Assembly (NCBI GenBank): GCA_013400975.1
Contig: WBMZ01012045.1
Span: 56,396-120,395 of the forward strand
Origin: Atrichornis clamosus
Taxonomy: Eukaryota; Chordata; Aves; Passeriformes; Menuridae
DNA length: 64,000 nt
Direction of reading: 5' to 3'
Within the stretch, counting starts at the first letter, position 1. Every line of letters starts with the position of its first letter. The position numbers and the translations under genes are program-made. The notes under the pieces are model-generated. The model was given only the letters and a program-made list of their open reading frames with translations. It made no database searches and was not told where the DNA came from. Positions 1 to 13,100 of the stretch are shown piece by piece.

Positions 1-1716
1 GGAACAAATTGGCACGTTAAACTAGTGAATGTATTGACCTTGCAAGCAAAACTGCAGAGAAGATGATAAAAGAAAATAAGCAGGAAAAGAAAATTGCCTC
101 TATAAAATACTTATAAAGTGAGCAGTGAAGAGAATGGAAAATACAGATAAAATCCACAGGAAAAATATTAACTAAGAACTGTTAATGACAACAAAAACAA
201 CTTCAGTTGGGAAGACTTCAAGATGAAGAAAACGATCTACCTGTGCTCTAGGCTGGGATTTTTTTCTGTTGTACCCTCTTGGATGCCAGACTTTATTTTG
301 ACCTAATAATACCACTCATGTTCTCCTGGTTCTTCAAAACAAACAAACAAATAATAATAAAAAAACCACTCCCTCCTGTAAAAAAGCCTGAATTTGTACT
401 GTCAGTCACAAATGCTTGATTCAAAAAGGTGACATTAATATGCTGCAGCACACAGGACATTTTAATAGTGGTTTTAAGAACATCAGATTCCTCCTGAATT
501 CAATTACTACCTACAAGAAAGAAGTTGATCTCCCTGTTATGCAACTGTTAAAGCCAAATTCAATTGTTCCTCAATGTACTGTCAGGATCAATAACCAGCT
601 CCGAAGAAGACTACTCTAACTCATTTTCCTAAATGGCAAAAATCAGTCTGCAGAGGAATTCAGGTGACCCTCTTCCATGTCAACTGGACGACAGCCTGGC
701 TCTTCTTTCAAGAGTTAAATGTAGTTAGAATATTCCTGTTGACAGACTGTAACTCTAATATCCAAGAGGAAATAGCAATTCATTGTAATAAAAAATATGA
801 TACTGATGTTCACAAGTAATATTTTTTAGAGTATTTGTGGAAAGAGAACATTTCAATTTCCCATTGAAAACTCAATTTTACCTTAAAAATTTTCTGTCAA
901 TTAAAAAAAATGACCTAATTTTCTTTTTCTTTTCTCTGTCTCTCCTTTTCCTTTTAAACTTTTCCCTAGATATTTGTTGCATAGTAGTATCCATTTCTGG
1001 CTTTCATACTGTTTTGGAAGGAGAATAATCTTAAGTCCCAGACTCAAGGTCTATTCCATGCTCAATTCATTTTTAGCTTAAAGCATATGTTAATAATGAC
1101 CAAGAAAGTGTTTGCACACTATTGCATGTCTCTCCATCTTGAACATATTCATGTTTTTTAATATACTGCCCATGAATATATGGCCCAGGCTTCTTTACTT
1201 GTGCTAAGTCTCAAATCAGGATGACTTTCATTGCTAAAATGATTTATTTCTTCTAATATCGAAGGAAATACATAGAAAGGATGCAAAATGTTAATAATTA
1301 AAAGTTAGGTGTGGAAACTAAAATCTGTAATCCCACAAACGCTCACTCCAATGAACTAAAGCTCTGTCAGGCACAGCTCCTCATCCTAAATGCCCAGAGT
1401 CTCCAAGGTGGTCAGAAAGATCAATTTTTCATTTTGCAGAAGCCTGGAAGCCACTATTACGAAAAGGTATCTGTGGAGCAACATTCTTCTTTTAAATGAG
1501 AAGTTGTCAGGATGGCAGGATCTGACTGCAAGTATCTTGCAATGAACAAAACAAACCTTCAGGCAACAACATCAGTCAGCAGCAAAGAGAATTAATGGCC
1601 AGAAGCAACACAAGGAGTCACAGTTTCACTGCAACATCCATCATGTATCGAGCACCCTTGGAGTTTTAAAGTACTGCAGGGCTTGTCAGTCTTACTGGAA
1701 GCATACGTCTGAGAGG

Positions 1717-4020
1717 AATCATAGAATCATTTGGGTTGGAAGGGATCTTTAAAGGCCATTGAGTCCAACACCCCTGCCATGTGCATGGACATCTTCAGCC
1801 AGATCAGGTTGCTCAGAGTTCCAGCTAACCTGACCTTGAATATATCCAGGGATGGAGCATCCACTGCTTCTTTGGACAACCTGTGCCATTGTAAAACACT
1901 TCTTTCTTATATCTATTCTGAATCTGCCTCATTCAGTTTAAAATCATTACCACTTGCTCAATTGCAACAGCCCTGCTGCAAAACCTGTCCCCATCTTTCT
2001 GATAATCGCCTTTCAAGGACTGAAAGGCTGCTATAAGGTCTACCCAGAGCCTTCTCTTCTTCAAGCTGAACAACTCAGCTCTCTCAGCCTGTGTCCAGAG
2101 GAGAGATGCTCCAGCCAGGGATCAACATAGTGTCCCTTCTCTGGACCCGCTCCAAGAGGTCCATGCCCTTCCTGTGCTGAAGACTCCAGAGGTCGATGGT
2201 GAGGTCTCACCAGAGCAGAGGGGGAGAATTACCTTATTACACCTGCTGGCCACTTTTTTGATGCACCCCAGGACACGACTGCCTTGCTGGGCTGCGAATG
2301 CACATTGCTGGCTCATGTCCAACCTCTCATCCACCAGTACCCCAAGTGCTTCTTGGCAGGGCTGCTCTCACTCCCTTCACCCCTCATCCTCTACTCAAAC
2401 CAGGGATTACCCACACCCAGGTGCACTTGTCCTTGTTTAACCTCATGAGATTCCCATGGGCCTATTTCTTGAGTTCATCCAGGTCCCTCTGGATTGCATC
2501 CCATCCCTCATGCTTGTGAGCCACTCTCAGCTTGGTGTCATCTGCAAACTTGTGGAGGGTGTGTTTGATCCTGCTGTGTCAACTAATGGAGGTATTTAAC
2601 AGCACTGGTCCCAATATAGACCCCTGAGGGACACCACTTGTCACTGATGTCCATGTGGACCTTAAGCCAATGACCACCACCCTCTGGACGTGACCATCCA
2701 AGCAATTCCCATCTACCAAAACACTTCACCCATCAAATCCATCTCCCTCCAATTGAGAGAAAAGGATGTTGTGGGCACTGTGTGTCCTGGGGTGATCCAT
2801 AATGCTATTGTATTCCATATCTATCTGCATCCAAGAATTGTTACTGTCTGTTTAAGACCCTGCAGCAGGGGCCCTTGTGAATGTGGGGGATGCCATTGCG
2901 AGTGTTTTCAAAATCAGTCCTCCCAGGCAGTTTCAGTCCTTTGCCAGGGTGGTATTTGCGTCACAGCTGTTTGGTCTTTGCTCAGGCAAAGGTTTTTCTT
3001 TCCTTTTTGGTTTTTGTTTTTGGCTTTGTTTTTTTTTCCCTGTCTCAGAGAGACTGCATTTAGCCCGTTTGAGCTGCCTTGGGGCGAGTTCTGCGCGTTC
3101 TGAGTTGGGTGCCTGCCGGTTGCCACAGGCAGCCCTGCTCCAGCAAACCAGTCCAAATTCATCATCCATTTATACACTCCAGGAGAGAAGACTAAGGGAG
3201 TGGAGCCTCTCTTTTTAGGGGCAGATTTGGTTTTGCAACTGTAGCCACTCCTAAAGACTGAGTTTTGCAATTAGAAACGGTTTTGAATTGAACTTTGCAA
3301 ACTCTGCCTGCAGCAAAAAAAGCAAGTTCGTGGGGTCAGGTCACCTCACACTGGTGCCAACAGACTAGTCCTTTCTCCCCCACCTCACAGCCGTGGTGCA
3401 GAGCACAGCAGGAGTGCCAGCAGAGCCCACAAAGGGCAGAAGAAAGCCGCAGACAGCAGTACGGACCCCACACGAGCCAGCAAGTCTTCGTCTGCCGCTA
3501 GAACTGCTCTGTAAAGCTCCTGCCTTCCCAGGACGCTTGCGATGCCATCTTGTTCCTTTGTCCTATAAGCCCAAGGCTGTCCTTGCCAGGCACCATCTCA
3601 AAAAGGGTATTTCTGGCATTTTGGGTCTACCTTTGTTCCCACGGGGTTGTGAGGTTTTAGCAGTTTTGTATCTAGCAGTTATTTACGGGGTTTTTTTCTT
3701 GCCTGTTGGCATTCTATTTGTTAGTAAACTGTTAATTTTTCACTTATACCCACTCATATCTCCTTCCTTATTGGTGGGAAGGGATTGGTTGGAATCAAGG
3801 GGGAGGTTACTCATTTCAAAGTGCACACCTCTTTAAACTGTCTCAAACCAAGACACCATGTCAAAGGCTTTATGGATCAAAAGAGATGATACCCATAGCT
3901 CTTCCCTTGTGCACCGATACAGTCACTCCATCATAGAAGGTCACCAGATTGGTCAGACAGGAACAGTACTGGTGAAGTAATGCTGGCTGTCTGAAATCAC
4001 CTCCCTTTTTGAATAAACAT
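1717..4020 (-). mobile_element. CR1 LINE 3' fragment, interrupted by a solo LTR
   Basis: At 1717 the plus strand reads AATCATAGAATCATTTGGG, the reverse of the CR1 3' tail (ATTCTATGATT), followed by the known CR1 3' region. CR1 matches run to 2782 (AAAGGATGTTGTGGGCAC) and resume at 3856 (CATGTCAAAGGCTTTATGG, then CATAGAAGGTCACCAGATTGG) to about 4020. The gap is an LTR at 2783-3855. The copy is 5'-truncated and diverged, and its open frames are not functional. Its inner edge lies within about 65 nt of the KIF16B exon at 4086. Confidence 0.85.
2783..3855 (+). mobile_element. Solo LTR of an avian endogenous retrovirus, nested in CR1
   Basis: Starts TGTCCTGGGGTGATCC and ends CTCAAACCAAGACA. It has an AGTAAA poly(A)-type signal at 3723-3728, so it lies in plus orientation. 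The flanks are CTGTG (2778-2782) and CCATG (3856-3860); both correspond to the same CR1 position and look like a diverged 5-bp target duplication. Length is 1073 bp with no internal viral genes. ORFs inside it are not genes. Confidence 0.75.
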
Positions 4021-4085
4021 ACTTCAACACACTTTTTTTTCAAGTCCCCGCCCTTTCCTGTAAAAGAAGTTTTACCAAAACTTAC

Positions 4086-4175
4086 CTCTGGGTACTTCAG
4101 TTTTAAAGTTTTATGCAATTCTCGAAAACGACTGTACCGCCGGAACACTGTCCATGTCTCATCCAGGACTGTTAT
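4086..4175 (-). CDS. KIF16B: KIF16B exon: PX domain with RRYSRF motif
   Basis: 90 nt, 30 codons, phase 0 at both ends, encoding ITVLDETWTVFRRYSRFREL then HKTLKLKYPE. The acceptor is TGCTATAG and the donor is CCAGAG/GTAAGTT. RRYSRF is the signature of phosphoinositide-binding PX domains; its arginine contacts the 3-phosphate of PtdIns(3)P. The membrane-inserting loop and the remaining helices would be in the next exons, which I cannot find in 1-4085. If the following intron were retained, the frame would run on to a stop at about 3870, through old CR1 sequence, truncating PX. Confidence 0.96.
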
Positions 4176-7100
4176 CTATAGCAGACAATATAAAAAGAAG
4201 AAGCATAAGTAAACCCACTTAAACCCATGCAGTATATAAGGCTATAAGATTAAACGGGACAATTCTTAGTTCTCATAAATCCATACTTTTTATAAGTTTA
4301 CTTAATTTTTCTTTCATTACAGTGACAGAACTGTATTAAATAAGGAGCACTGACTGCAAAGCAAAAAAAACCTGAATGCATTTATTCTTTATTCCGGAGT
4401 GGTTTGACAAGGCTGTAAACACATTAAAACATCCCCAATTCCCAAACATTTCTTGTTGCAGCTATTTGGCTCTCAGTATTACAACCAGTGGGTGTTCCAT
4501 TAATGAATGAATAACATCCAGCACAAGTGTAGTGTAGCCTCTCTGTACATTCACAGAAGTATATATATACATTCTTGTATATATAGTTACAGACAATTAA
4601 TAAACACACATTTCTCAGACACACAGAATTCATTACCACATAGAATGGGATTCCAGTTTGTAGAGTAAAGTATTATACATGCCTGCTTTCAGTAGAAGAT
4701 ACTCCTTTATGACACTCTTGGTCTATGTCTTCCATATGGTGATGAACATTCCATTTATACAGAAAGTTTTATTAAAATCAACATAATTATTCCTGTGAAT
4801 AAAATCCATAACAAAAGAGCAAGGGGGAAGGGCAAACCAACCTTACCACCAGTTATTCACAAAATTCTCACTAGAACTGAGATACCAAACACTGTCTGAA
4901 ATTAGGTAAAATTAAAGACATTCCTAAGTGGGTCACAGAAGTGCTGTGACTGGAGCATTTGATTTTACAGTAAAGTCCTTCTGCAGCTCTGGTGGCCCAA
5001 GGATTCCAAGAAGCCAAACTGCAGGGAAAGTGAGCATTGTTCTACACCAACTAGCAGATATGGAGAGCCAACTGGCATTGCTTAAAACCGAAAACACTGC
5101 TTTTTGAATCAAATAGGCCTAACATGTGGCATTACCTCTGTCTAACTATGATTTTGTTCATGGAGATAAAAAATAAGCTATTTCATAAAACACATTTCAC
5201 TAATATAGAGAGTTATTAATCTTAAAGTGACTCCTAAAATTAATGAGTAATTCCCTCACTACTGAGCGCAATGAAAGTCATGAAGGTAAAGTAAGTTGCA
5301 ATGGAGCAGGATAACTGAGTAAGAGAAAAAGAAATCAGAGCAACAAAGCCAGAGGAAACCAGTGTCCAAGCACTGATGCCAACAACTGCTACCCAACACT
5401 TGCAACAAACTCATCTCTGGTCTACCCTTCTCCATCCCTGCTGCCTTTACTGCTGTATACAAAACAGGGAAACTGAAGGAAGTGTTTTGAAAACTAGAAA
5501 TTATTGTGTGTCTTATGACAAGAGGAACAAGGTTTGGGGTGGGCTTTTTCCTATTTTTACCTCAATTTTAAACTAAAGATGAAAGCAAACAAAATCAGCC
5601 TTCTCAAAACTTTTCACAAGCATTGTAACATAGGTTCTTCTAGAATGTCACCACAATGAAACCTCGTTTCTTAAAAAATTTGTCTTTCAATATCACCAAT
5701 AAGCTTGACTGCTGCTAGGAGTCACTATCCCTGGAAGTGTTCAAAAAAGAGTTGATAGGGCACTTGAGGACATGGTTTAATGGTGAATGTGTTAGTGGTG
5801 CTGGGTTGACATTGGATGATTGTAAAGGTTTTTTCCAACCTTCACAATTCTGTGATTTTAGGACACCTGCATGATGGACTATATTCCATCAATATATTGT
5901 TAACAGTGTCTCAACCTTAACAACTGAGGTGAACGGATTTAACATTCATAGGCAGGCTTAACTTAAAAAATATGAGTACACTGATCTCGATTGAACAATT
6001 AACCATTCTGTTCTAAATAATTAAAGACGAAGACTGATTTGAATGTTCAAGTAGACAATGGTCAAGTGTCATGGCTAATCATATGTATTGTATCTGACCG
6101 AGATAGAGTTCACTTTTCCCTTAGCAGCCCTCACAGTGCTGTGCTTTGCATTGGTACCAGAAAGGGTGTTGATAACATGCCAGTGTTTTGGCTACTGCTG
6201 AGCAGCGCTGTCCCTCTAACATTCCTTCCCCCATCAAGGGGCTGGGAGTGGGTAAGATCCTGGGAGGGGACACAACCAGGCCAGCTGACCCAAATCAATC
6301 AAAGGGATATTCCATGCCATATGACGTCAACTCAGATGTAAAAGCTAAGGGGGAGAGAAGGAATGGGGGGCATTCATTAGTTGTACAACGTTTGCCTTCT
6401 GGAGCAATCACTCTGTGTGCTGAGGCCCTGCTTCCCGGGAAGTGTCCGCATGTCGCTTGCTGATGGGAAGTAGAGATTAACTCTTCCCTTTGCTTATGTG
6501 TGCTCAAATTTTCCCTTGTTCTTTTACTTTGCTTCAGTAAACTGCCTTATCTCAGCCTACTAGTTGTTTTCCATCTTATTCTCTCTTCCCTGTCCCACTG
6601 GGAAGGGGAGTGATAGAGCGGCTTAGTGGGCACCAGGCACCCAGCCAAGGTCCAACCACTACATCATAAAATAAAGATGTTACTCATTGCAGCATTCTTT
6701 TTGCTTTAATTCTGCCTCTTAATATTTAGCAGTTGTGAAAAAATTTGATGTGATAATTTCATTTGTATATGATCCTTATTCAAAAGAGACCTCTTTTTTC
6801 CCAGGGGTTTTCATAGAAGGAGCAACCTAGCAAAAGCATCCAGGACTCTTCCAGCGACACAGCCTGGGGAAAAGCAGGCATGTCATGTGGGCTGTGCATC
6901 TGACAGCTATCTAGGTGATAGGGTGGCACTGAATTCATCCAAATCAAATTGCCTCCAACTAATTATTTATTAGTTTTCTTCTATAAAGTTTAGTAACTTG
7001 TTAGAGATGGACAGGAAGGAAAACAGCAAAGACATACATCTGTGCTGCTTAAGAACTGAGTGTTTTTCTGGTGGCTTGGTTTGACCTGACTTAGTCCCTG

Positions 7101-10100
7101 CCACCCTCTATGTTTACTTTCCTTTATTTACTTTCCAGAGTCTTGTAATGAGACTAGCAGGTAATTGCAAGATTTTACTGTTGTTACAGCTGATACTATT
7201 GAAAAATGAATTTCAATGCTAAACAAAATCTTAACTGGCCCCCAAAGCACAGCAGTAACATTACTATGACAGATAGAATCAAACTCCACTTGTATAAGGA
7301 GAATTACATTACACCTGGCATAGCAATAACATTTCTAGAACAGGGCCTTTTACGCCTACAACTATCCAACAAGTTCAGGTTGGGATTCTTTCCCCCCATT
7401 TAAAAAAACTGTATGGCAGACTATTCACTCCATAGGAATGAGACAGGGACATATGCAGATGTTTTGAATGACAAATAAAGTAATTTTGGAAAGCCCTTTA
7501 CTTTTTACATAATTTTACTAATACAGTTAAACATATTTTCTTTTAAAAACCCCACATGGTTAAGTACATCTGCAAGACAGATTTTTGAACTATTCTTACC
7601 TAGGCACTGCTGTGATTCTAGACTTGCCTCAGAATTGTGGGTTGTTCTGTTTTTCTTATTCAAAGGCACCATTTCCTATGTAAAACCTATAAATCTGAAA
7701 GGAGATATTCCAGTCCTGTCTCCTTACCTTTTCTTCTCATCATAACTGACAGAAAATAACCTGGGAGACATTTTCAATTGATTCCACTGTAAAGCACATC
7801 ACGCAACTTATTCTCTTTCTGCGCCATAGCAATAGAAGTAAAACCGTGGCTGGGGGAGAAAAAGAAATATTCCACCTGATTCTGAAAGCAATTAGAAAGA
7901 ACTGAAAATTCCCAGTTTTCTTATCTGGACTGATTAAACTGTCTACAGTCATCATGAGAACTTGCATTTCTCCAAATGGACCTCCTTGAAACTGTTCCTC
8001 ACACTATGAAAACCGCATCTGAAGAGCTAGGAGTTTTCTAAAAATTCCTTACTCTCCAAATGGACCTCCTTGAAACTGTTCCTCACACTATGAAAACCGC
8101 ATCTGAAGAGCTAGGAGTTTTCTAAAAATTCCTTATAACCTTTTTCTAATTATTATTGAGGGTATTAATCTGATAAGGTTGAGGGAATATTAGACTTTTT
8201 CTTTTTAGGTATTTAGGTACTTATAGGGCATGCATAATTTTCTTTTAAGTACTACGTATCAATGAGAACTGCTTTTGCTTCCACTCTGCAATAGTTCACC
8301 AAACTCAGATAGAAATTTAGACTTAGAAATGTGGACTTTTTGAGCAGACCTACCACAGCATCTGGCTGAACAGAAAGCAACTGCATCTGAAGGAAAGCAC
8401 TGCTTTAGGTTGCATGTGTCTGGACCTTATAGTGAACTTGTCAGACATGACTAAAAGGCTTAGAAACACAAGAAAAAAAGTGCCAGTTTTGAAAGAATAT
8501 CTAACAGGATAAATAAAAGGAGAGAACTCAGAACAATGAGGGAAAGCTGAAAAAGAATGAGAAAGCTTATGTACAACTTTCATTCTTGTCAGAGGATCCC
8601 TGCAGGGCTGTTCTTGCTTCCAGGCTTTGTTTGCATCACTCTCAGGAGACCCTGTGTGTCTTTATGAGAGCTGGCATTCCACCCTCCCTGCTGCCACGCT
8701 GCTCCTTCTGCCATCCATAGGTACTGTGTGCAACCACAGGCACAGTCTGTGCCACGCCACCAGTTTTACTGATGCAAAAGCTCTTCCAAGACACTGTTTG
8801 TAGCACAGCCTTGTCTGAATATTCTGCATATCACACAATACAATGAAAGGAAGGGGAGAATACAAGAACAGTTCAGATCTAACATAAATATGTTTAGAGC
8901 TGATTAAGTTATTACTGTTTCATCATGTCTCTAAAGAAGAAAACTGACTCAAATTGAAGTTTTTCTGGAAATGCATCAATTCATACAGAAAATAGCAGAC
9001 TAGCACAGACAGCTCTGTGACATATCCTGCTGCAAAAGAAGGTGTTGTCGTAGTTGTAATAAAGCATATGTTTGTTTCTGTTTTGAATTTTCTCCAGCAG
9101 GTTCTTGTGGGACCCAAGCAACATCTTGAAGAAGGATCTGTATCCCATGAAAGAACCTGCGTGGACCTTGCTGACCTGTTCCCATACATGTCTAGCTGGA
9201 CAAGATGGTGAACTTGCACTAAAATAAAATATTGCTGGATAGTATGTTAGGGTTGAAAGTCTTAGGAACTGATCATGATGCTGCCAAGAAAAGTGGAACT
9301 CCTTCTCCCTCTTTTGGAATATAAACAAAATAATCTTTATTAATGCATGTCAAGAAGAAATGTATATACTTGTTATATACAGAAGTTTATAATATTTGTT
9401 CCTCTATACAATAATATGCAGGACTTAACTACAAATATAATGACTAGAGACATCTGTTGAGGAAATATCTCTGAGATACCTAGGAATCACAGTTTTGTGG
9501 ACTGTCTTAAAATTCAAATCAACCATCCCTTGTCCTTTTGTCAGCTATCCATTTTCCCAAAAGGAAGAGGAACCTTGCTAAAGAAAATTTATTTGGAGCC
9601 TTGCAAAGGAAATGAGACTAGCAACACCTCAGCCGTTTCCCTAAACAGACATATATTTGAGATGATCTGAAAATAAACTTGAACTAAGTGAAGTACGGCT
9701 GAAATCAGGAATTATTTCGACAGCTGACATGGTATTCCAACCTATCAGGAAGAGGTGAAATGAACAGGTACATGTTTTCTGCTCTCTGCCATGTTTTCCT
9801 GATTTTTAAGACAAAAAACTAAAAAAATCACTATTCCATGTACTCTAATTTTCTATAGAGTAACTGTAGGATCATCTGAAAATTAGTACAAATCAAAGTA
9901 GAGCTGGGAGCTCTGCAGATAAAAGGTTTAAAATAGGAAAGTTTGTGGAAAGTCTATGGATTGTAGCGTGGAGCTAAATCCTGCCTACAGCAAATGCAAT
10001 CCTCTGTGACACAGAGACCTGCAGGGAAAGGAAAAGCATTGATTGATTCATGTAAGGGAATGACTACAAGAAACATCCCCAAAACTGACAAACTCCCAAA

Positions 10101-13100
10101 CTGCACATACTCTTTCAACTACTCCTTCATCCTAAGATCTTGTAGAGGTTAACATGGGTTTTACTGATGAAGGAAGAATACTTGGAAAAGAAATCCATCA
10201 ACATATTCAGAAAACAAGTTACCTTTTTACTCTACCCATCTTCACTATTACCTAATCTAGTAAATCCCATGTGCTGAAAATTGTTGGTGAGTAGAGCAGT
10301 CCTTGGGGAAGTTTCACGTGCACTTACTTGTCTCTCAGCATCTCTCTGGCTCTGGGCTTTCACTGACACTAGGAAAATCAAAGTTCAACAGGCAAAAGGA
10401 AGTATTCCACCCACAAGTAGTGTGGTATGTTTAAAAATGAAATTTCAATTAGCACAAACAGAGCTAACATTGCCCATCTTAATAAAAACCTTTGCAAAAG
10501 AGAGTACAGTTCAAAAATGGGCCTTCACACTGTGAGAGAGGTCACTCCTTCACCTCAGAGCAACTAATGAAGCATCTGGCAGCACACTCAGTGAAGGAGG
10601 CTGCCAATTGTGTCTCCGATGCCATGTACATCAGTTATGCTACATGTCCACATGCAATGAGAACACATTTCCAATTAGACTTTACATCTTGCTTTGAAAA
10701 AACACTGGCTGAGTACCAGAGAAAACAAAATTAGTATGCTTTTTTTCCCCCCAGATTTTCTGCACAGAAGATCAACTGAGGAAGCCACTAGAATGGAGGG
10801 GAAGCAGATAACAGTTTGGAGAAGGAACACCTTGGAAATGCAGGGTGGGGAGAATCAGAACAACAAAGAAAGCCTGAAAGGAATTTATTGTGCATATGTG
10901 CAAAATACTTTAATTAGGCTTTCAATATTTCAGGTAATATTTCAAGTCTAAACCTTTTCTATACCTGACACTTGCTTCTCAATAAAAGGCTTTCCTATAA
11001 CCAATATGCATTTTAATCCTCATCTCTGGAACTCTTCAGACTGAACTGACATTGGCTCTGGAACTGCTAACCCCAAGAGTTTGGCTACTAGCCTCCTCTG
11101 TACAATCAATCCACTTGGAAAATACCTGTCTTTATAGTGTTCTGTACTGCACATGTCTTCTCATAACCTCTTATTTAACAGTACTGAGGACACTTACACA
11201 ATAGAAAGAGAACCAAAACTTGCACTTAGTGGAATAAAAACATTAATGAAAAGCAATTGATAAGCACTTACCTTTATTTCAAACTCATAGTGTTCATCCT
11301 TTCCCTGCCCACACAGGACATACCGTGGAATACTAATTTTAATTGGGTCCTTTAGGCCGTCTGGATTTGCTCCCAGTGAACGACAGACCATCCGCTTTCA
11401 TGTACATACCAAATAGGGAGAACAAAGGAAAACCAAAATCACTACACAAGGAAAAAAAGAAAAGAGCTTCACTAAAAATGAGAAAGTGTTCTTGGCCAGA
11501 GGAGCAGGAAAAGAGAACATGGAGGAGGCAGAAATTATTTCTAAAATGAAGGAGTTCTTTGAAAACAAAGTGGATCTTGTTTTATAAGCAAGCCCTAACA
11601 ATGTTTTATGCACATAATAATTAAGGCGAAGTGTATTAAAGAATATTCCTTTCTTCGAAAAGACATTTTTAGCTTAGATATGAAAAACAAGGGAAAGTAG
11701 AAGACTTTTTATTACCTCCCTTTTAAAAAAATATTAATCGAGCCTTCAGAGTTAACTGTAATTTTTGTACGTCTTTATCTTTTTATAACAAACATGTTTA
11801 CAATATCATGCAAAGCTGCAGGGGTCTAAGGAATTCAGAAAGCTCTTAAACTTTAAAAATTCAAACTCATTTTATATATAAATAAGCAATCCACTGTCAG
11901 AACAGTCTCCTACTATTTTTAAAAAAATCGTATATGACCTCACAAAACTCAGCCATGATAAATTTGCACAGTCTGGACAAAACAATCTAGAAAGTTATTT
12001 GCAATGAGGGCCCATTCCTCTGACAGCTAGATGGAATCTGTAACTCTGAAATTATGTCAATAATAAAATATCTTTGCAACTGAAAAGATTAATGCTTTGC
12101 AGAGACTATGTTCAATAGCAGCATAAGCATTTAGAGTGAAAAAGTATGGAAACTGCCTTTCAGGAAGTCCTCTAATTGCTCCATTGAACATATTTGGTCT
12201 GAAAACCTTAATGAACGGACACTTAAAAGAATAACAGCTGCGTGACTATCACTTTAAAGTCATAACCATATTATATATTTGTATTTAGTACTGCTATCCA
12301 TCACTTGATCTGTAACTGTGCTGTCAACATTCATCTCCTGTGTAGCAACTCCTGGTGACTTCCAGTACATGTGAGACTGTGTAGGAGTTGGAGAAGAGTT
12401 TGAAACTCATTCATAAACACCTCTGCCTATTACAGAGAGCCTTTTGGCATCCTCATGGCTCTCAAAAATGGGAGGCTGTTATTTCATTGCCAATCAATTA
12501 TAAATGACAATGTCATTTCCTTTAACATTAGCATTAAAAATAGTGAAAAAGAAAATACAAAGAAAGTGGATTTTTGTTCCACTGACTTTATCTAGAGGGT
12601 ATTTTCCACAAACTTTCTTTTTCTTTTAATTTTAAGAAACCATTTTAAAAGTTTATGTTTGAATGGAAAAATATCTTCAGCAACCTCTGTTTTCACAAAA
12701 AATATTATCTCCTGTCCAGTTTGGTCTTCCATAATTACTCCTCACATTACTGGTTTTTCAGCTAAAACTCATTTCTGGAGCACTGAAACGTAAGCAATTC
12801 CTTCCTCGGGGGAAAAGAGGAGTTAATTGCCTTGACAACAACATCATCTGTTTTAAAACAAAATAAAACCATAAAGTCACTCTTAAAGTCACCTCTGTCA
12901 ACATGTAATTTATTGGAAGTAATTTTCAGAGAATTGTTACAAACAGCTAATAGTCAGAGAGGAAAACAATCTCAAACACAAAGTATTGTGGAAAATGTGC
13001 CCTAATGCATTACATAATACTTTGATATTCATAAACAATGATCACTATGTTATGTTTACTTTACACAGTAAGATAGCAGAAATAGCAGAATAAAAGATTC

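Larger units (their letters stand above)
1..4085 (-). other. KIF16B: KIF16B intron (3' part off window), repeat-rich
   Basis: Intron after the RRYSRF exon; its acceptor is left of the window. 1-1716 is AT-rich unique sequence with a pyrimidine-rich stretch near 920-970 and no exon that I can see. 1717 to about 4020 is a CR1 fragment split by a solo LTR. I found no match to the remaining PX exons. Confidence 0.85.
4176..11271 (-). other. KIF16B: KIF16B intron between the two PX exons in the window
   Basis: 7.1 kb. It holds a CR1 fragment (5727-5860), a solo LTR (6067-6663) and the 83-bp tandem duplication (7969-8135). The other sequence is AT-rich, and I see no coding exon or RNA gene in it. 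Confidence 0.85.

Noticed and set aside
2690..3836. Several ORFs of 60-147 codons on both strands
   Set aside because: All fall in the CR1/LTR nest and overlap one another. They contain no protein domain and no viral gene.
1..4085. Search for the final PX exons of KIF16B
   Set aside because: No frame on the minus strand shows the expected PX continuation; the region is intron plus CR1 and LTR sequence.
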